A stretch of 64,000 bases of DNA from Planctomycetota bacterium (lineage in GTDB: Bacteria > Planctomycetota > UBA1135 > GCA-002686595), in NCBI GenBank assembly GCA_016795325.1, contig JAEUHY010000045.1:62001-126000 (forward strand), read 5' to 3'. This document shows, in pieces, positions 7,783-15,560 of this stretch. Both the position numbers and the translations under genes were made by a program. Below the pieces are notes generated by a model. The model had not been told where the DNA came from, ran no database searches, and worked only from the letters and a program-made list of their open reading frames with translations. How positions within the stretch are numbered: position 1 is the first letter of the stretch; each line of letters opens with the position of its first letter.

Positions 7783-8772
7783 CTAGCGGGCCTGGGCGGC
7801 GGTCGCGTGGCGCTGGCGGTACCAGGCCACCGTGCGCGCCAGTCCTTCGCGCCAGTCGACCGTCGGCGCGTAGTCGAGCAGCCCGCGCGCCCGGTCGATC
7901 GAGGCCAGGGAATCGCGCACGTCGCCTTCGCGGACCGGCGCGTACTGCGGCTCGAGCTCGCTGCCCAGCTCCCGCGCGATGGCGCGGTAGAGCTGATTGA
8001 CCGTGATGGAGGTCCCGCCGCCGACGTTGATCACGCTGCCCGGCGGCACGTCGCGCTCCAGCGCCGCCAGATTGGCCTGGACGACGTTGTCGACGTAGGT
8101 GAAGTCGCGCGACTGTTCGCCGTCGCCGAAGATCGTGGGCCGCCGACCTTCGAGGAGCGCGCGCACGAAGATGGCGATCACGCCCGTGTACGGGCTGTCG
8201 TCGACCTGCCGCGGCCCGAAAACGTTGAAGTAGCGCAGCGCCACGGTGCGGATGCCGTGCAACTCGCCGTAGATCGCGAGCATGTGCTCGGCCGCCACCT
8301 TGCCGCCCGCGTAGGGCGACTTCGGCGACGGGGTCATGCTCTCGACCTTGGGCAGCTCGAGCGTGTCGCCGTAGGCCGCTGACGAGGCCGCGAACACGAC
8401 GCGCGGGACGCCGTGGCGGCGGGCCCCCTCGAGCACGTGGAGCGTGCCGAGCGCGTTGACCTGGTAGGAGCGCACCGGCTTGGCGACGCTCTGGGGCACC
8501 GAGACCTGGGCGGCTTCGTGCAGGATGCCGTCGACGCCCGCGCAGGCCGCCGCCGTCGCTTCGGCGTCGACCACGTCGCCCAGCACAAGCTCGAGCGGGC
8601 AACGCGGGCCTTCGGAGGGCTGGCCGGCCGCCGCGCAGGCGAGCGCGAGGTTCTCGCGGCGGCCCGACGACAGGTCGTCGTAGATGCGGACGCGGTGGCC
8701 GCGCGCCATGAGCCCGGCCGCGAGGTGCGAGCCGATGAAGCCGGCGCCGCCGGTGATGAGGTACAGAGCCAT
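7783..8772 (-). CDS. NAD-dependent sugar-nucleotide 4-epimerase (extended SDR)
   Basis: A 329-residue extended short-chain dehydrogenase/reductase. It has the Rossmann GGAGFIGSH at residues 8-16, a YDDLSSG segment, SSAAYGD carrying the catalytic Ser region, and the YxxxK motif as SPYAGGKVAAEH. The RYFNVFGPRQ and FGDGEQSRDFTYVDNVV blocks are typical of UDP-glucose or UDP-N-acetylglucosamine 4-epimerases of the GalE/WbpP type. It would interconvert UDP-sugars for cell-surface polysaccharide. The exact substrate cannot be read from sequence. No glycan operon surrounds it; it appears monocistronic. Confidence 0.88.
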   Translation of the reverse strand: MALYLITGGAGFIGSHLAAGLMARGHRVRIYDDLSSGRRENLALACAAAGQPSEGPRCPLELVLGDVVDAEATAAACAGVDGILHEAAQVSVPQSVAKPVRSYQVNALGTLHVLEGARRHGVPRVVFAASSAAYGDTLELPKVESMTPSPKSPYAGGKVAAEHMLAIYGELHGIRTVALRYFNVFGPRQVDDSPYTGVIAIFVRALLEGRRPTIFGDGEQSRDFTYVDNVVQANLAALERDVPPGSVINVGGGTSITVNQLYRAIARELGSELEPQYAPVREGDVRDSLASIDRARGLLDYAPTVDWREGLARTVAWYRQRHATAAQAR

Positions 8773-9101
8773 GTCGGGGATGCCCGTCCTGCGGGGCGGC
8801 GAATGCTATCGGCGCCGGACGCAATCGCCCGCAGCCCGGCGGTGAGGAGCGCGACAAGCCTGGGACCGCTGCGCTCGGCAGCCCTGCCGCCGGCACGCGA
8901 GCCAAGGTGGGCGATACCCGGCGGCCACGAGACGCTCGCGGAAGACCTGGGCCCCACTCGAGCGCCATTTGTGACCACCTTGGAGCGCCCTTGAGCAACG
9001 CGTCTGCGGGCAGTTGCCCCCCTCCGATGCGACCTCGCCAGCGCGCCCAGCGCCGAGCCGGCCTCGCAAACCCGACCCGCGGACCGGCGCCGGAAACAAC
9101 A

Positions 9102-9133
9102 CAGGCCCGCCGGTTTTGAAGCCGACGGGCCTG
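9102..9133 (-). terminator. intrinsic terminator-like hairpin
   Basis: Arms 9102-9113 and 9122-9133 pair over 12 positions with one G-T wobble and an 8-nt loop. Read on the minus strand the stem is followed by TGTTGTTT, a T-rich tail. No recognised gene ends just before it on that strand. Confidence 0.6.
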
Positions 9134-9290
9134 TGGCATCGAGAAGAGTCAGATCCCCAGCGCAGCCTTGAAGACTGCGCCCGGGCAGCCGCCGGGCGCT
9201 GGTGCTCCGAACGCTAGAAATCCATCTGTTTCTTGCACCGGCGCGCGCGCCGCCCGCCCCGAGGCCGCCGGCGGATCCGAGCGTGCGGCC

Positions 9291-9331
9291 GCGAAAAAAT
9301 GAACCGGGCCCGCGTCGCCGCGAGCCCGGTT
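9291..9331 (-). terminator. intrinsic terminator with T-run
   Basis: 8-bp GC-rich stem (9302-9309 with 9324-9331, AACCGGGC/GCCCGGTT) and a 14-nt loop. On the minus strand it is followed directly by CATTTTTTCG, a clear T-tract. It lies about 270 nt downstream of the stop at 9600, so it terminates either a long 3' UTR of that gene or a separate short transcript. Confidence 0.7.
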
Positions 9332-9599
9332 CCGGAGTGGAGAAGTCAGTGTCAGTTCGAAGCGTCCAGGAGTCTCATCCATCCGCCGCGTCGGAGTCAG
9401 GAGTCGCGCGGCGACACCCCTCCAGGCCGGATCCGGCGCCGAACCGAACTCGAAGGATGTCGCTTTTTGTGAAGCGCGGCGGCGGAACGGCGGGCGCCCA
9501 CGATCTTCCGGACGGGGATCGCGGACGGCGCTCAGGCCCGTCGAGGCACTCCTGTGTGTCCTCGGCGTGCGCGGCGGTCGACTCACGGTCCTTTGCCGT

Positions 9600-10166
9600 T
9601 CAGCGCGCCTTCGGCGCCGCGGGCTCAGGCCGCGGCTTGATGCGCGTGAAGTTGAACTCGGCGTCGCCGCGGCGCACGAGCGAGAGTTGGTCGTCGACGA
9701 AGATCACTTCGTACTCGCGCTGGGCGCCGGCGCGCTCCCACTGAAGGGGGCCTTCCAGATCGCTCACCGCGAGCGCGGTGTGGATCACGACCTTGAGCAG
9801 CGTCGGGTCGTAGCTCCAGCGGTACGTGCCGGCGCTGAAGCCCTCGAGCATTGCTCCGGGCAGGGCCGTCGTCGGTTTGGCCACGCGCAGCTGCATCGAG
9901 AGCATGTCGGGCATCACGAGCATGTAGCCGTCGCAGTTCTCGCCGCTGTAGCTCGACGTTCCGCGCACGACGCTGGTGAGGCGCCAGGCGCCGACGAACG
10001 ACTCGCGAATGCGCTTGGCCTCGGCCTCGGTGCCCCAGGGCTGTTCGCGCCGCGGTGCGTCGCGTTTGGGGGCCGGGTCCTGCTTGGGCGCCTGGGTCTG
10101 GGCCAGCGAAGTGACCCACGGAGCGACGGCGGCGAGGGTGACGAGCGAAGCGAGGACGAGTTTCAT
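9600..10166 (-). CDS. secreted lipocalin-like protein
   Basis: A 188-residue protein with a classical signal peptide (MKLVLASLVTLAAVAPWVTS, cleavage likely after the AQ near residue 23), then a charged Pro/Lys/Arg linker. The C-terminal domain starts FVGAWRLTSVVRG, and this G-x-W signature suggests a lipocalin-like or related beta-barrel. Later strands include YRWSYDPTLLKVVIH and LSLVRRGDAEFNFTR. Exported to the periplasm or cell surface; ligand unknown. Probably monocistronic; the next upstream gene is divergent. Confidence 0.68.
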   Translation of the reverse strand: MKLVLASLVTLAAVAPWVTSLAQTQAPKQDPAPKRDAPRREQPWGTEAEAKRIRESFVGAWRLTSVVRGTSSYSGENCDGYMLVMPDMLSMQLRVAKPTTALPGAMLEGFSAGTYRWSYDPTLLKVVIHTALAVSDLEGPLQWERAGAQREYEVIFVDDQLSLVRRGDAEFNFTRIKPRPEPAAPKAR

Positions 10167-10368
10167 GGCGAGGTGCTCCTGGAGGGCTGCGCGTCATCCT
10201 TCCAGCTCGCGGCGCGGATTTCACCGCTGAGAGCCGAGCGCCTCGCGCCGTCACGGGCTGGCTCGGGGGTAAGTCGCCCGCAAGCCCGCCCACTTGGGCG
10301 CTCGGGGGCCGTAGCGGGCGCGCCTCGGACAGCATCGAACGCGGCGCTGCGTAGGATGGCCCCTCCCC

Positions 10369-12759
10369 ATGCCCCACTTTCTTTCGGTTCTCCTCATCTG
10401 GTTCGCCGCGCTGCTGCCGGCGCCGCAGTCGAAGGCCAGGCTCGAGTTCCACGCTCGCGCCGAGGGCCGCGACGTGCGCGCCGTGGTGCGCGTGAAGGTC
10501 GCGCCGAGCTGGCATCTGTACGCCCCGAACCTGGGCACGCCCAACGTGATCGGGCTGGCCGCGCGGCTCGAGCTCGACGGCGAAGGCGTGCGCTGGGGCG
10601 AGGCGCGCTGGCCGGAGCCCAAGACCCACGAGCAGGACGCCGGCACGGACGACCTGCCGGCCACGGCCAACGTCTACTACGGGACCGTGCTGGTGTACGT
10701 CGCGGGGCGTCTCGATGAAGGCGCGGAGCTCGCCGGCGCGACGGCGCACCTGCGCGGACAGACCTGCGAGGACAACGGTCAGTGCATGCAGGTCAACGAG
10801 CGCGCGGAGGTTCAGACTCCGGGTGATGACAAGCTGCTCGCCAACTTCCCGACCGATCTGAAGTACGTCGAGTCGGTCGCGGAGGCGCCGATCGAGGAGG
10901 CGTCGAGCGAAGAGATCCCGGACGGGTTCGAGCCGCTCGAGACTCCGAACGCCAAGGCGAAGGTCACGCTCTTCACGCGCGCGGTCGGCGACGAAGCGCA
11001 GGCCGTGGTGCGCATCGTGATCCAGCCCGAGTGGCACCTCTACCACGAGGAGTTGGGCAAGCCGGACGCGATCGGGATGCCGACGACGGTCGAGCTGGTC
11101 GCGCCGGGCGTCGAGTGGGGCGAGCTGGCCTGGCCCAAGCCTGAAGAGGCGCCGCAGCAGTACGGCCTCGAGGGCGAGCCCACGACGATCCTGCAGCACA
11201 GCGGCGAGATGCTGCTCTTCGCCAAGGGCAAGCTCGGCGCGGGGGCGGAGCTCTCCAAGGCGCACGTCACGGTGACCGGGCAAACGTGCGACGCGGGTTC
11301 GTGCGAGCAGTTCAAGGCCGCGGTGGCGACCAGCGGCGCCGGCGACGACGCGTTGTATGCGAGCGCTCAGAAGGCGGTCGCGTGGAGCGCGGGCGCGACG
11401 ACGAGCGATGCAGCGGCGGGCGCCAGCGACCCCAAGAGCGCCGGACTGCTGGAGTTCATGACGCTCGCGATGCTCGGCGGGTTGCTCGCACTGCTCATGC
11501 CGTGCACCTACCCGATGATTCCGATCACGATTTCGTTCTTCACCAAACAGGCCGCGGCCTCGGGCGGAGCGCGCATCAAGCTCTCGGCGCTGTACGGCAT
11601 CGGCATCGTGGTGATGTTCATCCTGATCGGCGTCGTCGTGGGCGCGCCGATCATCAAGTTCGCGACGCACCCGGTGACGAACATGGTGTTCGCGGCCGTG
11701 TTCGTGGTCTTCGGCCTCTCACTGCTGGGCCTGTTCAACCTCGAGCCGCCGGCGTTCCTGATGAACTTCGCCGGACAAGCGCGCTCGACCGGCGGCCTGA
11801 TGGGCGTGTTCCTGATGGGTGCGACGCTGGTGATCACGTCGTTCACCTGCACCGCGCCGATCGTCGGCGCGATCCTGCCCGTGGCGGCGGGCGTCGGCGG
11901 CGAAGTCGACTACGGCCGCGTGGTGCTCGGCATGGGCGTGTTCGGAACGACCATGGCCGCGCCGTTCGTGCTGCTCTCGCTCGTCCCGGGCAAGTTGAAG
12001 GCCATGCCGCGCAGCGGCGAGTGGATGAACACGCTCAAGGTCACCTTGGGCTTCATCGAGATCGCCGCGGCGCTCAAGTTCATCTCGAACGCCGATGTCG
12101 TCCTGGGTTGGAAGTCGCTCTCGATGGAGCTCTTCCTGCTCGTGTGGTTCGGGATGTTCTCCGTCACCGCCGCGTACTTGCTCGGGATGATCCGCTACAA
12201 GGGCGAGAGCGGCGAGATCGGCGGCGGACGACTGGTGTCGGGCATCGTCTCGTTCCTGTTCGCGCTGTACTGCCTGTTCGGCGCCTTCGGCGGACCGCTC
12301 GACTTCGCGATGACCGCGCTCGCGCCGCCGTACTCGGCCTTCGAGGAGGCGCACAGCTCGAACGCGACGAGCGACAAGCCCAAGGGCCACGACATCGTCG
12401 TCGACAACCTCGAGAGCGCGACCGAGTTGGCGCTGAGCAAGCAGCGGTTGGTGCTGGTGAACTTCACCGGACACACCTGCGCCAACTGTCGGATGATGGA
12501 GACGAAGACCTTCCGCATCCCGTCCGTCGAGCAGACCCTGCGGGAGTCGTTCGTGGAAGCTCGCCTGCACAACGACGACCACGCCAATCCGAGCATCATG
12601 GAGTACGTCCAGAAGCTCCAAGACGAGCTGGCGAAGAGCCGCGCGACGCCCTTCTACCTGGTGCTCGACCCGACGAGCGGGGCCAAGCTCGGCGAGTTTC
12701 CCGGCCCCGACCGAGGCGGCGAGCAGTTCCTGAAGTTCCTGCAACGCTTTGTCCACTAG
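10369..12759 (+). CDS. DsbD-like thiol:disulfide interchange protein with doubled N-terminal domain
   Basis: A 796-residue envelope electron-transfer protein. After a signal peptide there are two similar DsbD-alpha-like beta domains (about residues 25-150 and 190-320). Each has an HLY-containing strand (SWHLYAPNLG, EWHLYHEELG) and a GQTC cysteine. A membrane region follows from about residue 360 with MPCTYPMIP and the paired TSFTCTAPIVG, which supply the membrane-embedded cysteines. The C-terminal thioredoxin-like domain carries CANC at residues 704-707. Family knowledge: electrons pass from cytosolic thioredoxin through the membrane cysteines to periplasmic thiol clients. The duplicated N-terminal module is unusual. 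It stands alone, followed by a hairpin. Confidence 0.88.
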   Translation: MPHFLSVLLIWFAALLPAPQSKARLEFHARAEGRDVRAVVRVKVAPSWHLYAPNLGTPNVIGLAARLELDGEGVRWGEARWPEPKTHEQDAGTDDLPATANVYYGTVLVYVAGRLDEGAELAGATAHLRGQTCEDNGQCMQVNERAEVQTPGDDKLLANFPTDLKYVESVAEAPIEEASSEEIPDGFEPLETPNAKAKVTLFTRAVGDEAQAVVRIVIQPEWHLYHEELGKPDAIGMPTTVELVAPGVEWGELAWPKPEEAPQQYGLEGEPTTILQHSGEMLLFAKGKLGAGAELSKAHVTVTGQTCDAGSCEQFKAAVATSGAGDDALYASAQKAVAWSAGATTSDAAAGASDPKSAGLLEFMTLAMLGGLLALLMPCTYPMIPITISFFTKQAAASGGARIKLSALYGIGIVVMFILIGVVVGAPIIKFATHPVTNMVFAAVFVVFGLSLLGLFNLEPPAFLMNFAGQARSTGGLMGVFLMGATLVITSFTCTAPIVGAILPVAAGVGGEVDYGRVVLGMGVFGTTMAAPFVLLSLVPGKLKAMPRSGEWMNTLKVTLGFIEIAAALKFISNADVVLGWKSLSMELFLLVWFGMFSVTAAYLLGMIRYKGESGEIGGGRLVSGIVSFLFALYCLFGAFGGPLDFAMTALAPPYSAFEEAHSSNATSDKPKGHDIVVDNLESATELALSKQRLVLVNFTGHTCANCRMMETKTFRIPSVEQTLRESFVEARLHNDDHANPSIMEYVQKLQDELAKSRATPFYLVLDPTSGAKLGEFPGPDRGGEQFLKFLQRFVH

Positions 12760-12786
12760 CGAGAGCGCAGCGGAAAACGTTTCTCA

Positions 12787-12839
12787 AGCGGCGGCGTCCG
12801 GCGGTCGACAAGTCCTGTCGCCGCGCGGGCGCCGCCGCT
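12787..12839 (+). terminator. hairpin after the DsbD-like gene
   Basis: Long imperfect stem-loop: arms 12787-12796 and 12830-12839 pair perfectly (AGCGGCGGCG with its complement) and an inner GTCGACA/TGTCG segment extends the stem. No strong T-run follows. It sits 27 nt after the stop codon. Confidence 0.5.
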
Positions 12840-12884
12840 GTCCTTAGGTAGGGACAGCCACAACCGCACCGCTCGGCGCAACGC

Positions 12885-13733
12885 ATGGCGCAAGTGCTCG
12901 ACGAGTTGCTGGAAGAGATCAAGAGCGTGGAGCCGCTCCCGCAGGTGGCCACACGTGTGATGCAGATTGCCGCGCAGGAGGACGTCGTGCCGCGCGATCT
13001 GGTGGGTGTGATCCAGACCGACGCTGGCATCACGGCCAAGGTGCTCAAGCTGTGCAACTCGGCGGTCTACGGCTTCAAGCGCGAGATCGCCTCGCTCCCC
13101 GAAGCCGGCAACCTGCTCGGCACGACGACGCTGGTGAACCTCGTGCTCACCTCCTGCGCCGGCCGGTACTTCCGCAACTACGGGTTCTCGGACCCGGCCG
13201 CGACGCTGCGGCTGTGGGAACAGTCGATCGGCACGGCCTTCACGGCCAACTGGGTCGCCGGACGGCAAGGTGAAGTCGACCGCAACCGCGCCTACACGCT
13301 CGGCTTGCTCGAGAACCTCGGAAAACTGGTGCTCGCACGTTTCGCGCACGAGCAGGCGGACGAGCTGCAGCGCGAGGTCGCCCAGGGCGGCGAGCTGCTC
13401 GCGATCGAACACCGACTGTTCGGGCTCGACCACGCCGAGATCGGCGCACGACTCGCGGAGAAGTGGAGCTTCCCCGGCGTGCTCGTCGACTCGATCCGCT
13501 GCCACCACAATCCGCAGGAAGCGCAGATCGACCACGCCATGGCGAGCGTCGGCCACGTGGCCGAGATGTTCGTCTACCGCTTGAAGGTCGGCGTGACGCA
13601 CGGCGAGCCCGAGTACGCCTGGTGCGAGCACGCGCTCGCGGAGTGCAAGATCGCGTCGAGCCAGCTCGACGCGCTCGGCGACACGCTGCGCGCCGAACTC
13701 CAAAAGGCGCGGCGCATCCTGGAGATCGCCTGA
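12885..13733 (+). CDS. HDOD domain protein
   Basis: A 282-residue stand-alone HDOD domain (an HD-related output domain that lacks the catalytic HD pair). The sequence has the LPQVATRVMQIAA start, the DAGITAKVLKLCNSAVYG core, the IGTAFTANWVAGRQG helix, and FGLDHAEIGARLAEKW with IRCHHNPQEA near the end. HDOD proteins act in regulatory signalling, often downstream of chemosensory or second-messenger systems, by protein interactions and not catalysis. No other regulatory domain is attached. It is convergent with the ada gene, whose stop is 20 nt away; a chemosensory-like operon lies 20 kb downstream, with no proven link. Confidence 0.88.
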   Translation: MAQVLDELLEEIKSVEPLPQVATRVMQIAAQEDVVPRDLVGVIQTDAGITAKVLKLCNSAVYGFKREIASLPEAGNLLGTTTLVNLVLTSCAGRYFRNYGFSDPAATLRLWEQSIGTAFTANWVAGRQGEVDRNRAYTLGLLENLGKLVLARFAHEQADELQREVAQGGELLAIEHRLFGLDHAEIGARLAEKWSFPGVLVDSIRCHHNPQEAQIDHAMASVGHVAEMFVYRLKVGVTHGEPEYAWCEHALAECKIASSQLDALGDTLRAELQKARRILEIA

Positions 13734-13752
13734 GCGCGTCGCGAGCGCGCTC

Positions 13753-14790
13753 TCAGCGCGCGCCTTCGAGCTCGAGCAAGCGCTCCTTGCGCCACACCGA
13801 ACCCGCGTAGCCGCCGAGCCCGCCGTCAGCGGCGATCACGCGGTGGCACGGGATGATCACGGCGATGCGGTTGCGGCTGTTGGCGCCGGCGACGGCGCGC
13901 GTCGCGGTCGGCCGTCCGATGTGCGTCGCCAGCTGCGCGTAGGAGAGCGTCCGCCCGTACGGGATGCGGCGCAGCTCGGCCCACACGCGCTGCTCGAAGT
14001 CCGTGCCCGGCGCGAGCAGCGGCAGGTCGAACTCGCGCAGTTCGCCGGCGAAATAGCTCTGCACCTGCGCGGCAGCGCGAGCGAGCAGTGGATGGTCGCC
14101 CAAACGGAGCGCTGGACCGAGCACCTTGCGCAGCGCGGCCAGTTGTCCGGGCAACGTGTCGCGATCGAGGAACTCGAGCAGGCACACACCTTCGTCGCAG
14201 GCGCCGAGGAGCACGTCGCCCAGCGCGGTCGTGAGTCGCGCGAGCCGCACGCTGCGCGCGTTCGCGGGCAAACGCGACGGCGCGTGCCCGAGAGCGCGCT
14301 CGAAAGCGTCGCGAAAGCCGCTCTCGGATTCGAAGCGCGCGGCCGCGGCGGCGTCGCCGACGCTCGCGCCGGCGCGCAGCGCATCGATCGATGCTCCCAG
14401 ACGCAGCGAATGCTGGAAGGCTCGAAAGCTCATGCCCATGTGCTCCTGGAACCAGCGTGAAGCGCGCGCGGGATGCACGCCCGCGGCGCGCATCTGCCGC
14501 GCGGTGAGCGGCGCGCCCGTGCGCTCGATCTGGACGAAAAGGCCTCGTACCCAGTCCGGTGCAACGCCCGGCGCCTCGAGCGGTCGACAACGGCGGCAGG
14601 CGCGAAACCCCGCGGACTGCGCCGCCGACGCGTCGGCGAAGAACAGCACGTTGTCGCGGCGCGGCGTGCGTGCAGCGCACCCGGGGCGACAAAACACGCT
14701 CGTCGTGCGCACGGCGAAGACGAAGGCCCCGTCGAAGGAGTGGTCGCGGCGTGCGACGGCCGCGTAGAGCTGCTCGTGATCGAGACCCAT
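13753..14790 (-). CDS. ada: Ada-type methyltransferase/transcriptional activator
   Basis: A 345-residue DNA alkylation repair protein with the classic three-part order. The N-terminal Ada zinc domain has Cys34, Cys38, Cys65 and Cys68 (FCRPGC and CRRC). A short AraC-like helix-turn-helix follows, about residues 90-165 (TARQMRAAGVHPARASRWF). The C-terminal O6-alkylguanine-DNA methyltransferase domain carries IPCHRV with acceptor Cys315 and the YGRTLSYAQLA and RAVAGANSRN blocks. Cys34 would accept methyl groups from phosphotriesters and turn the protein into an activator of the adaptive response. The start MGLDHEQLYAAV fits the family. It is divergent from the bacterioferritin-like gene. Confidence 0.93.
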   Translation of the reverse strand: MGLDHEQLYAAVARRDHSFDGAFVFAVRTTSVFCRPGCAARTPRRDNVLFFADASAAQSAGFRACRRCRPLEAPGVAPDWVRGLFVQIERTGAPLTARQMRAAGVHPARASRWFQEHMGMSFRAFQHSLRLGASIDALRAGASVGDAAAAARFESESGFRDAFERALGHAPSRLPANARSVRLARLTTALGDVLLGACDEGVCLLEFLDRDTLPGQLAALRKVLGPALRLGDHPLLARAAAQVQSYFAGELREFDLPLLAPGTDFEQRVWAELRRIPYGRTLSYAQLATHIGRPTATRAVAGANSRNRIAVIIPCHRVIAADGGLGGYAGSVWRKERLLELEGAR

Positions 14791-14928
14791 GTGGACTGCG
14801 AGTTTCGGTCGCGGTCCGCTTCGACGCCACCGAAGCGTGCACGTCGAATTCGGTTTCGCGGCGCTATCCTGCGGGCTCGCACGCCAATCCACCACACTCC
14901 AGACCTCCACGACGGAGCGCGCAATTCC

Positions 14929-15417
14929 ATGAGCAAGAAGCACGACAAAGAGTCCAAGGGCCGCGGCAGTCTCGACGTGAAGAAGACCGTCAAGCTGCTG
15001 AACCACATCCTCGAGATGGAGCTCGCTGGCGTGGTCCGGTACACGCACTACTCGATGATGGTCTACGGCTACCACCGCATTCCGATCGTCGGCTGGCTGC
15101 GCGCGCAGGCGCAAGAGTCGCTGGCTCACGCGCACCAAGCCGGCGAGTACGTCACGCACCTGGGCGAGCACCCCTCGCTCGGCATCGGCCCGCTGCTGGA
15201 GACCGAAGCGCACGAGATCGGCGACATCCTGCGCGAGTCGCTCGAACACGAAGGCAAGACCTTCGATCTGTACCGCGAGTTGCTGGACGTGGTCGAAGGC
15301 AAGTCCGTGATGCTCGAGGAGTACTGCCGCGAGATGCTGCGCCTGGAAGAGCAGCACCAAGGCGAAGTCGACAAGATGCTCCGCAAGCCGGGCGACATCG
15401 GCAAATTCAAGCACTGA
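14929..15417 (+). CDS. bacterioferritin-like ferritin-family protein
   Basis: A 162-residue four-helix ferritin-like protein. Helix A has LNHILEMELAGVVRYTHYSMM with a ligand-type Glu, helix B has AQESLAHAHQAGEYVTHLG, helix C has EGKTFDLYRELLDVVEG and helix D has EEYCREMLRLEEQHQGEVDKML. The E...HA...H and E..H pattern fits a di-iron site of the bacterioferritin type. It may store iron or detoxify iron and peroxide. The haem-ligating Met of true bacterioferritin is not obvious. The ATG at 14929 is followed by a Lys-rich leader (MSKKHDKESKG). A terminator-like hairpin follows 25 nt after the stop. Confidence 0.82.
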   Translation: MSKKHDKESKGRGSLDVKKTVKLLNHILEMELAGVVRYTHYSMMVYGYHRIPIVGWLRAQAQESLAHAHQAGEYVTHLGEHPSLGIGPLLETEAHEIGDILRESLEHEGKTFDLYRELLDVVEGKSVMLEEYCREMLRLEEQHQGEVDKMLRKPGDIGKFKH

Positions 15418-15442
15418 GCCCTGCCGGCCGAAGTGAACTCCC

Positions 15443-15476
15443 AGCGGCGCGTGCGCTTCCGAGCGCGCGCGCCGCT
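15443..15476 (+). terminator. terminator-like hairpin after bacterioferritin-like gene
   Basis: 14-nt arms 15443-15456 and 15463-15476 pair with a single G-T wobble around a 6-nt loop (TTCCGA). Downstream is ATCTTCTC, only moderately T-rich. Confidence 0.62.
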
Positions 15477-15560
15477 ATCTTCTCGGTCACCCCTGCGCGC
15501 GCAGCGCCTTACGGCCTGCGATGCGGCGCCGCTTCCCGTTCCGGCCCCCCTCCGAGCCCC

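Larger units (their letters stand above)
8773..9599. other. long intergenic region with two terminator-like hairpins
   Basis: 827 nt without a convincing protein gene between the epimerase start and the stop of the gene at 9600-10166 (both minus). Two stem-loops with minus-strand polarity lie inside (9102-9133 and 9291-9331). The minus-strand frame ending at 9149 contains a short GFLAFGAPAPGG-type sequence but lacks codon bias. A short non-coding transcript between the hairpins is possible. Confidence 0.5.

Noticed and set aside
9149..9586. 145-codon minus-strand frame between the two hairpins
   Set aside because: Composition is Arg/Pro/Ala-rich with poor third-position bias, and it runs straight through a terminator hairpin with a T-tract.
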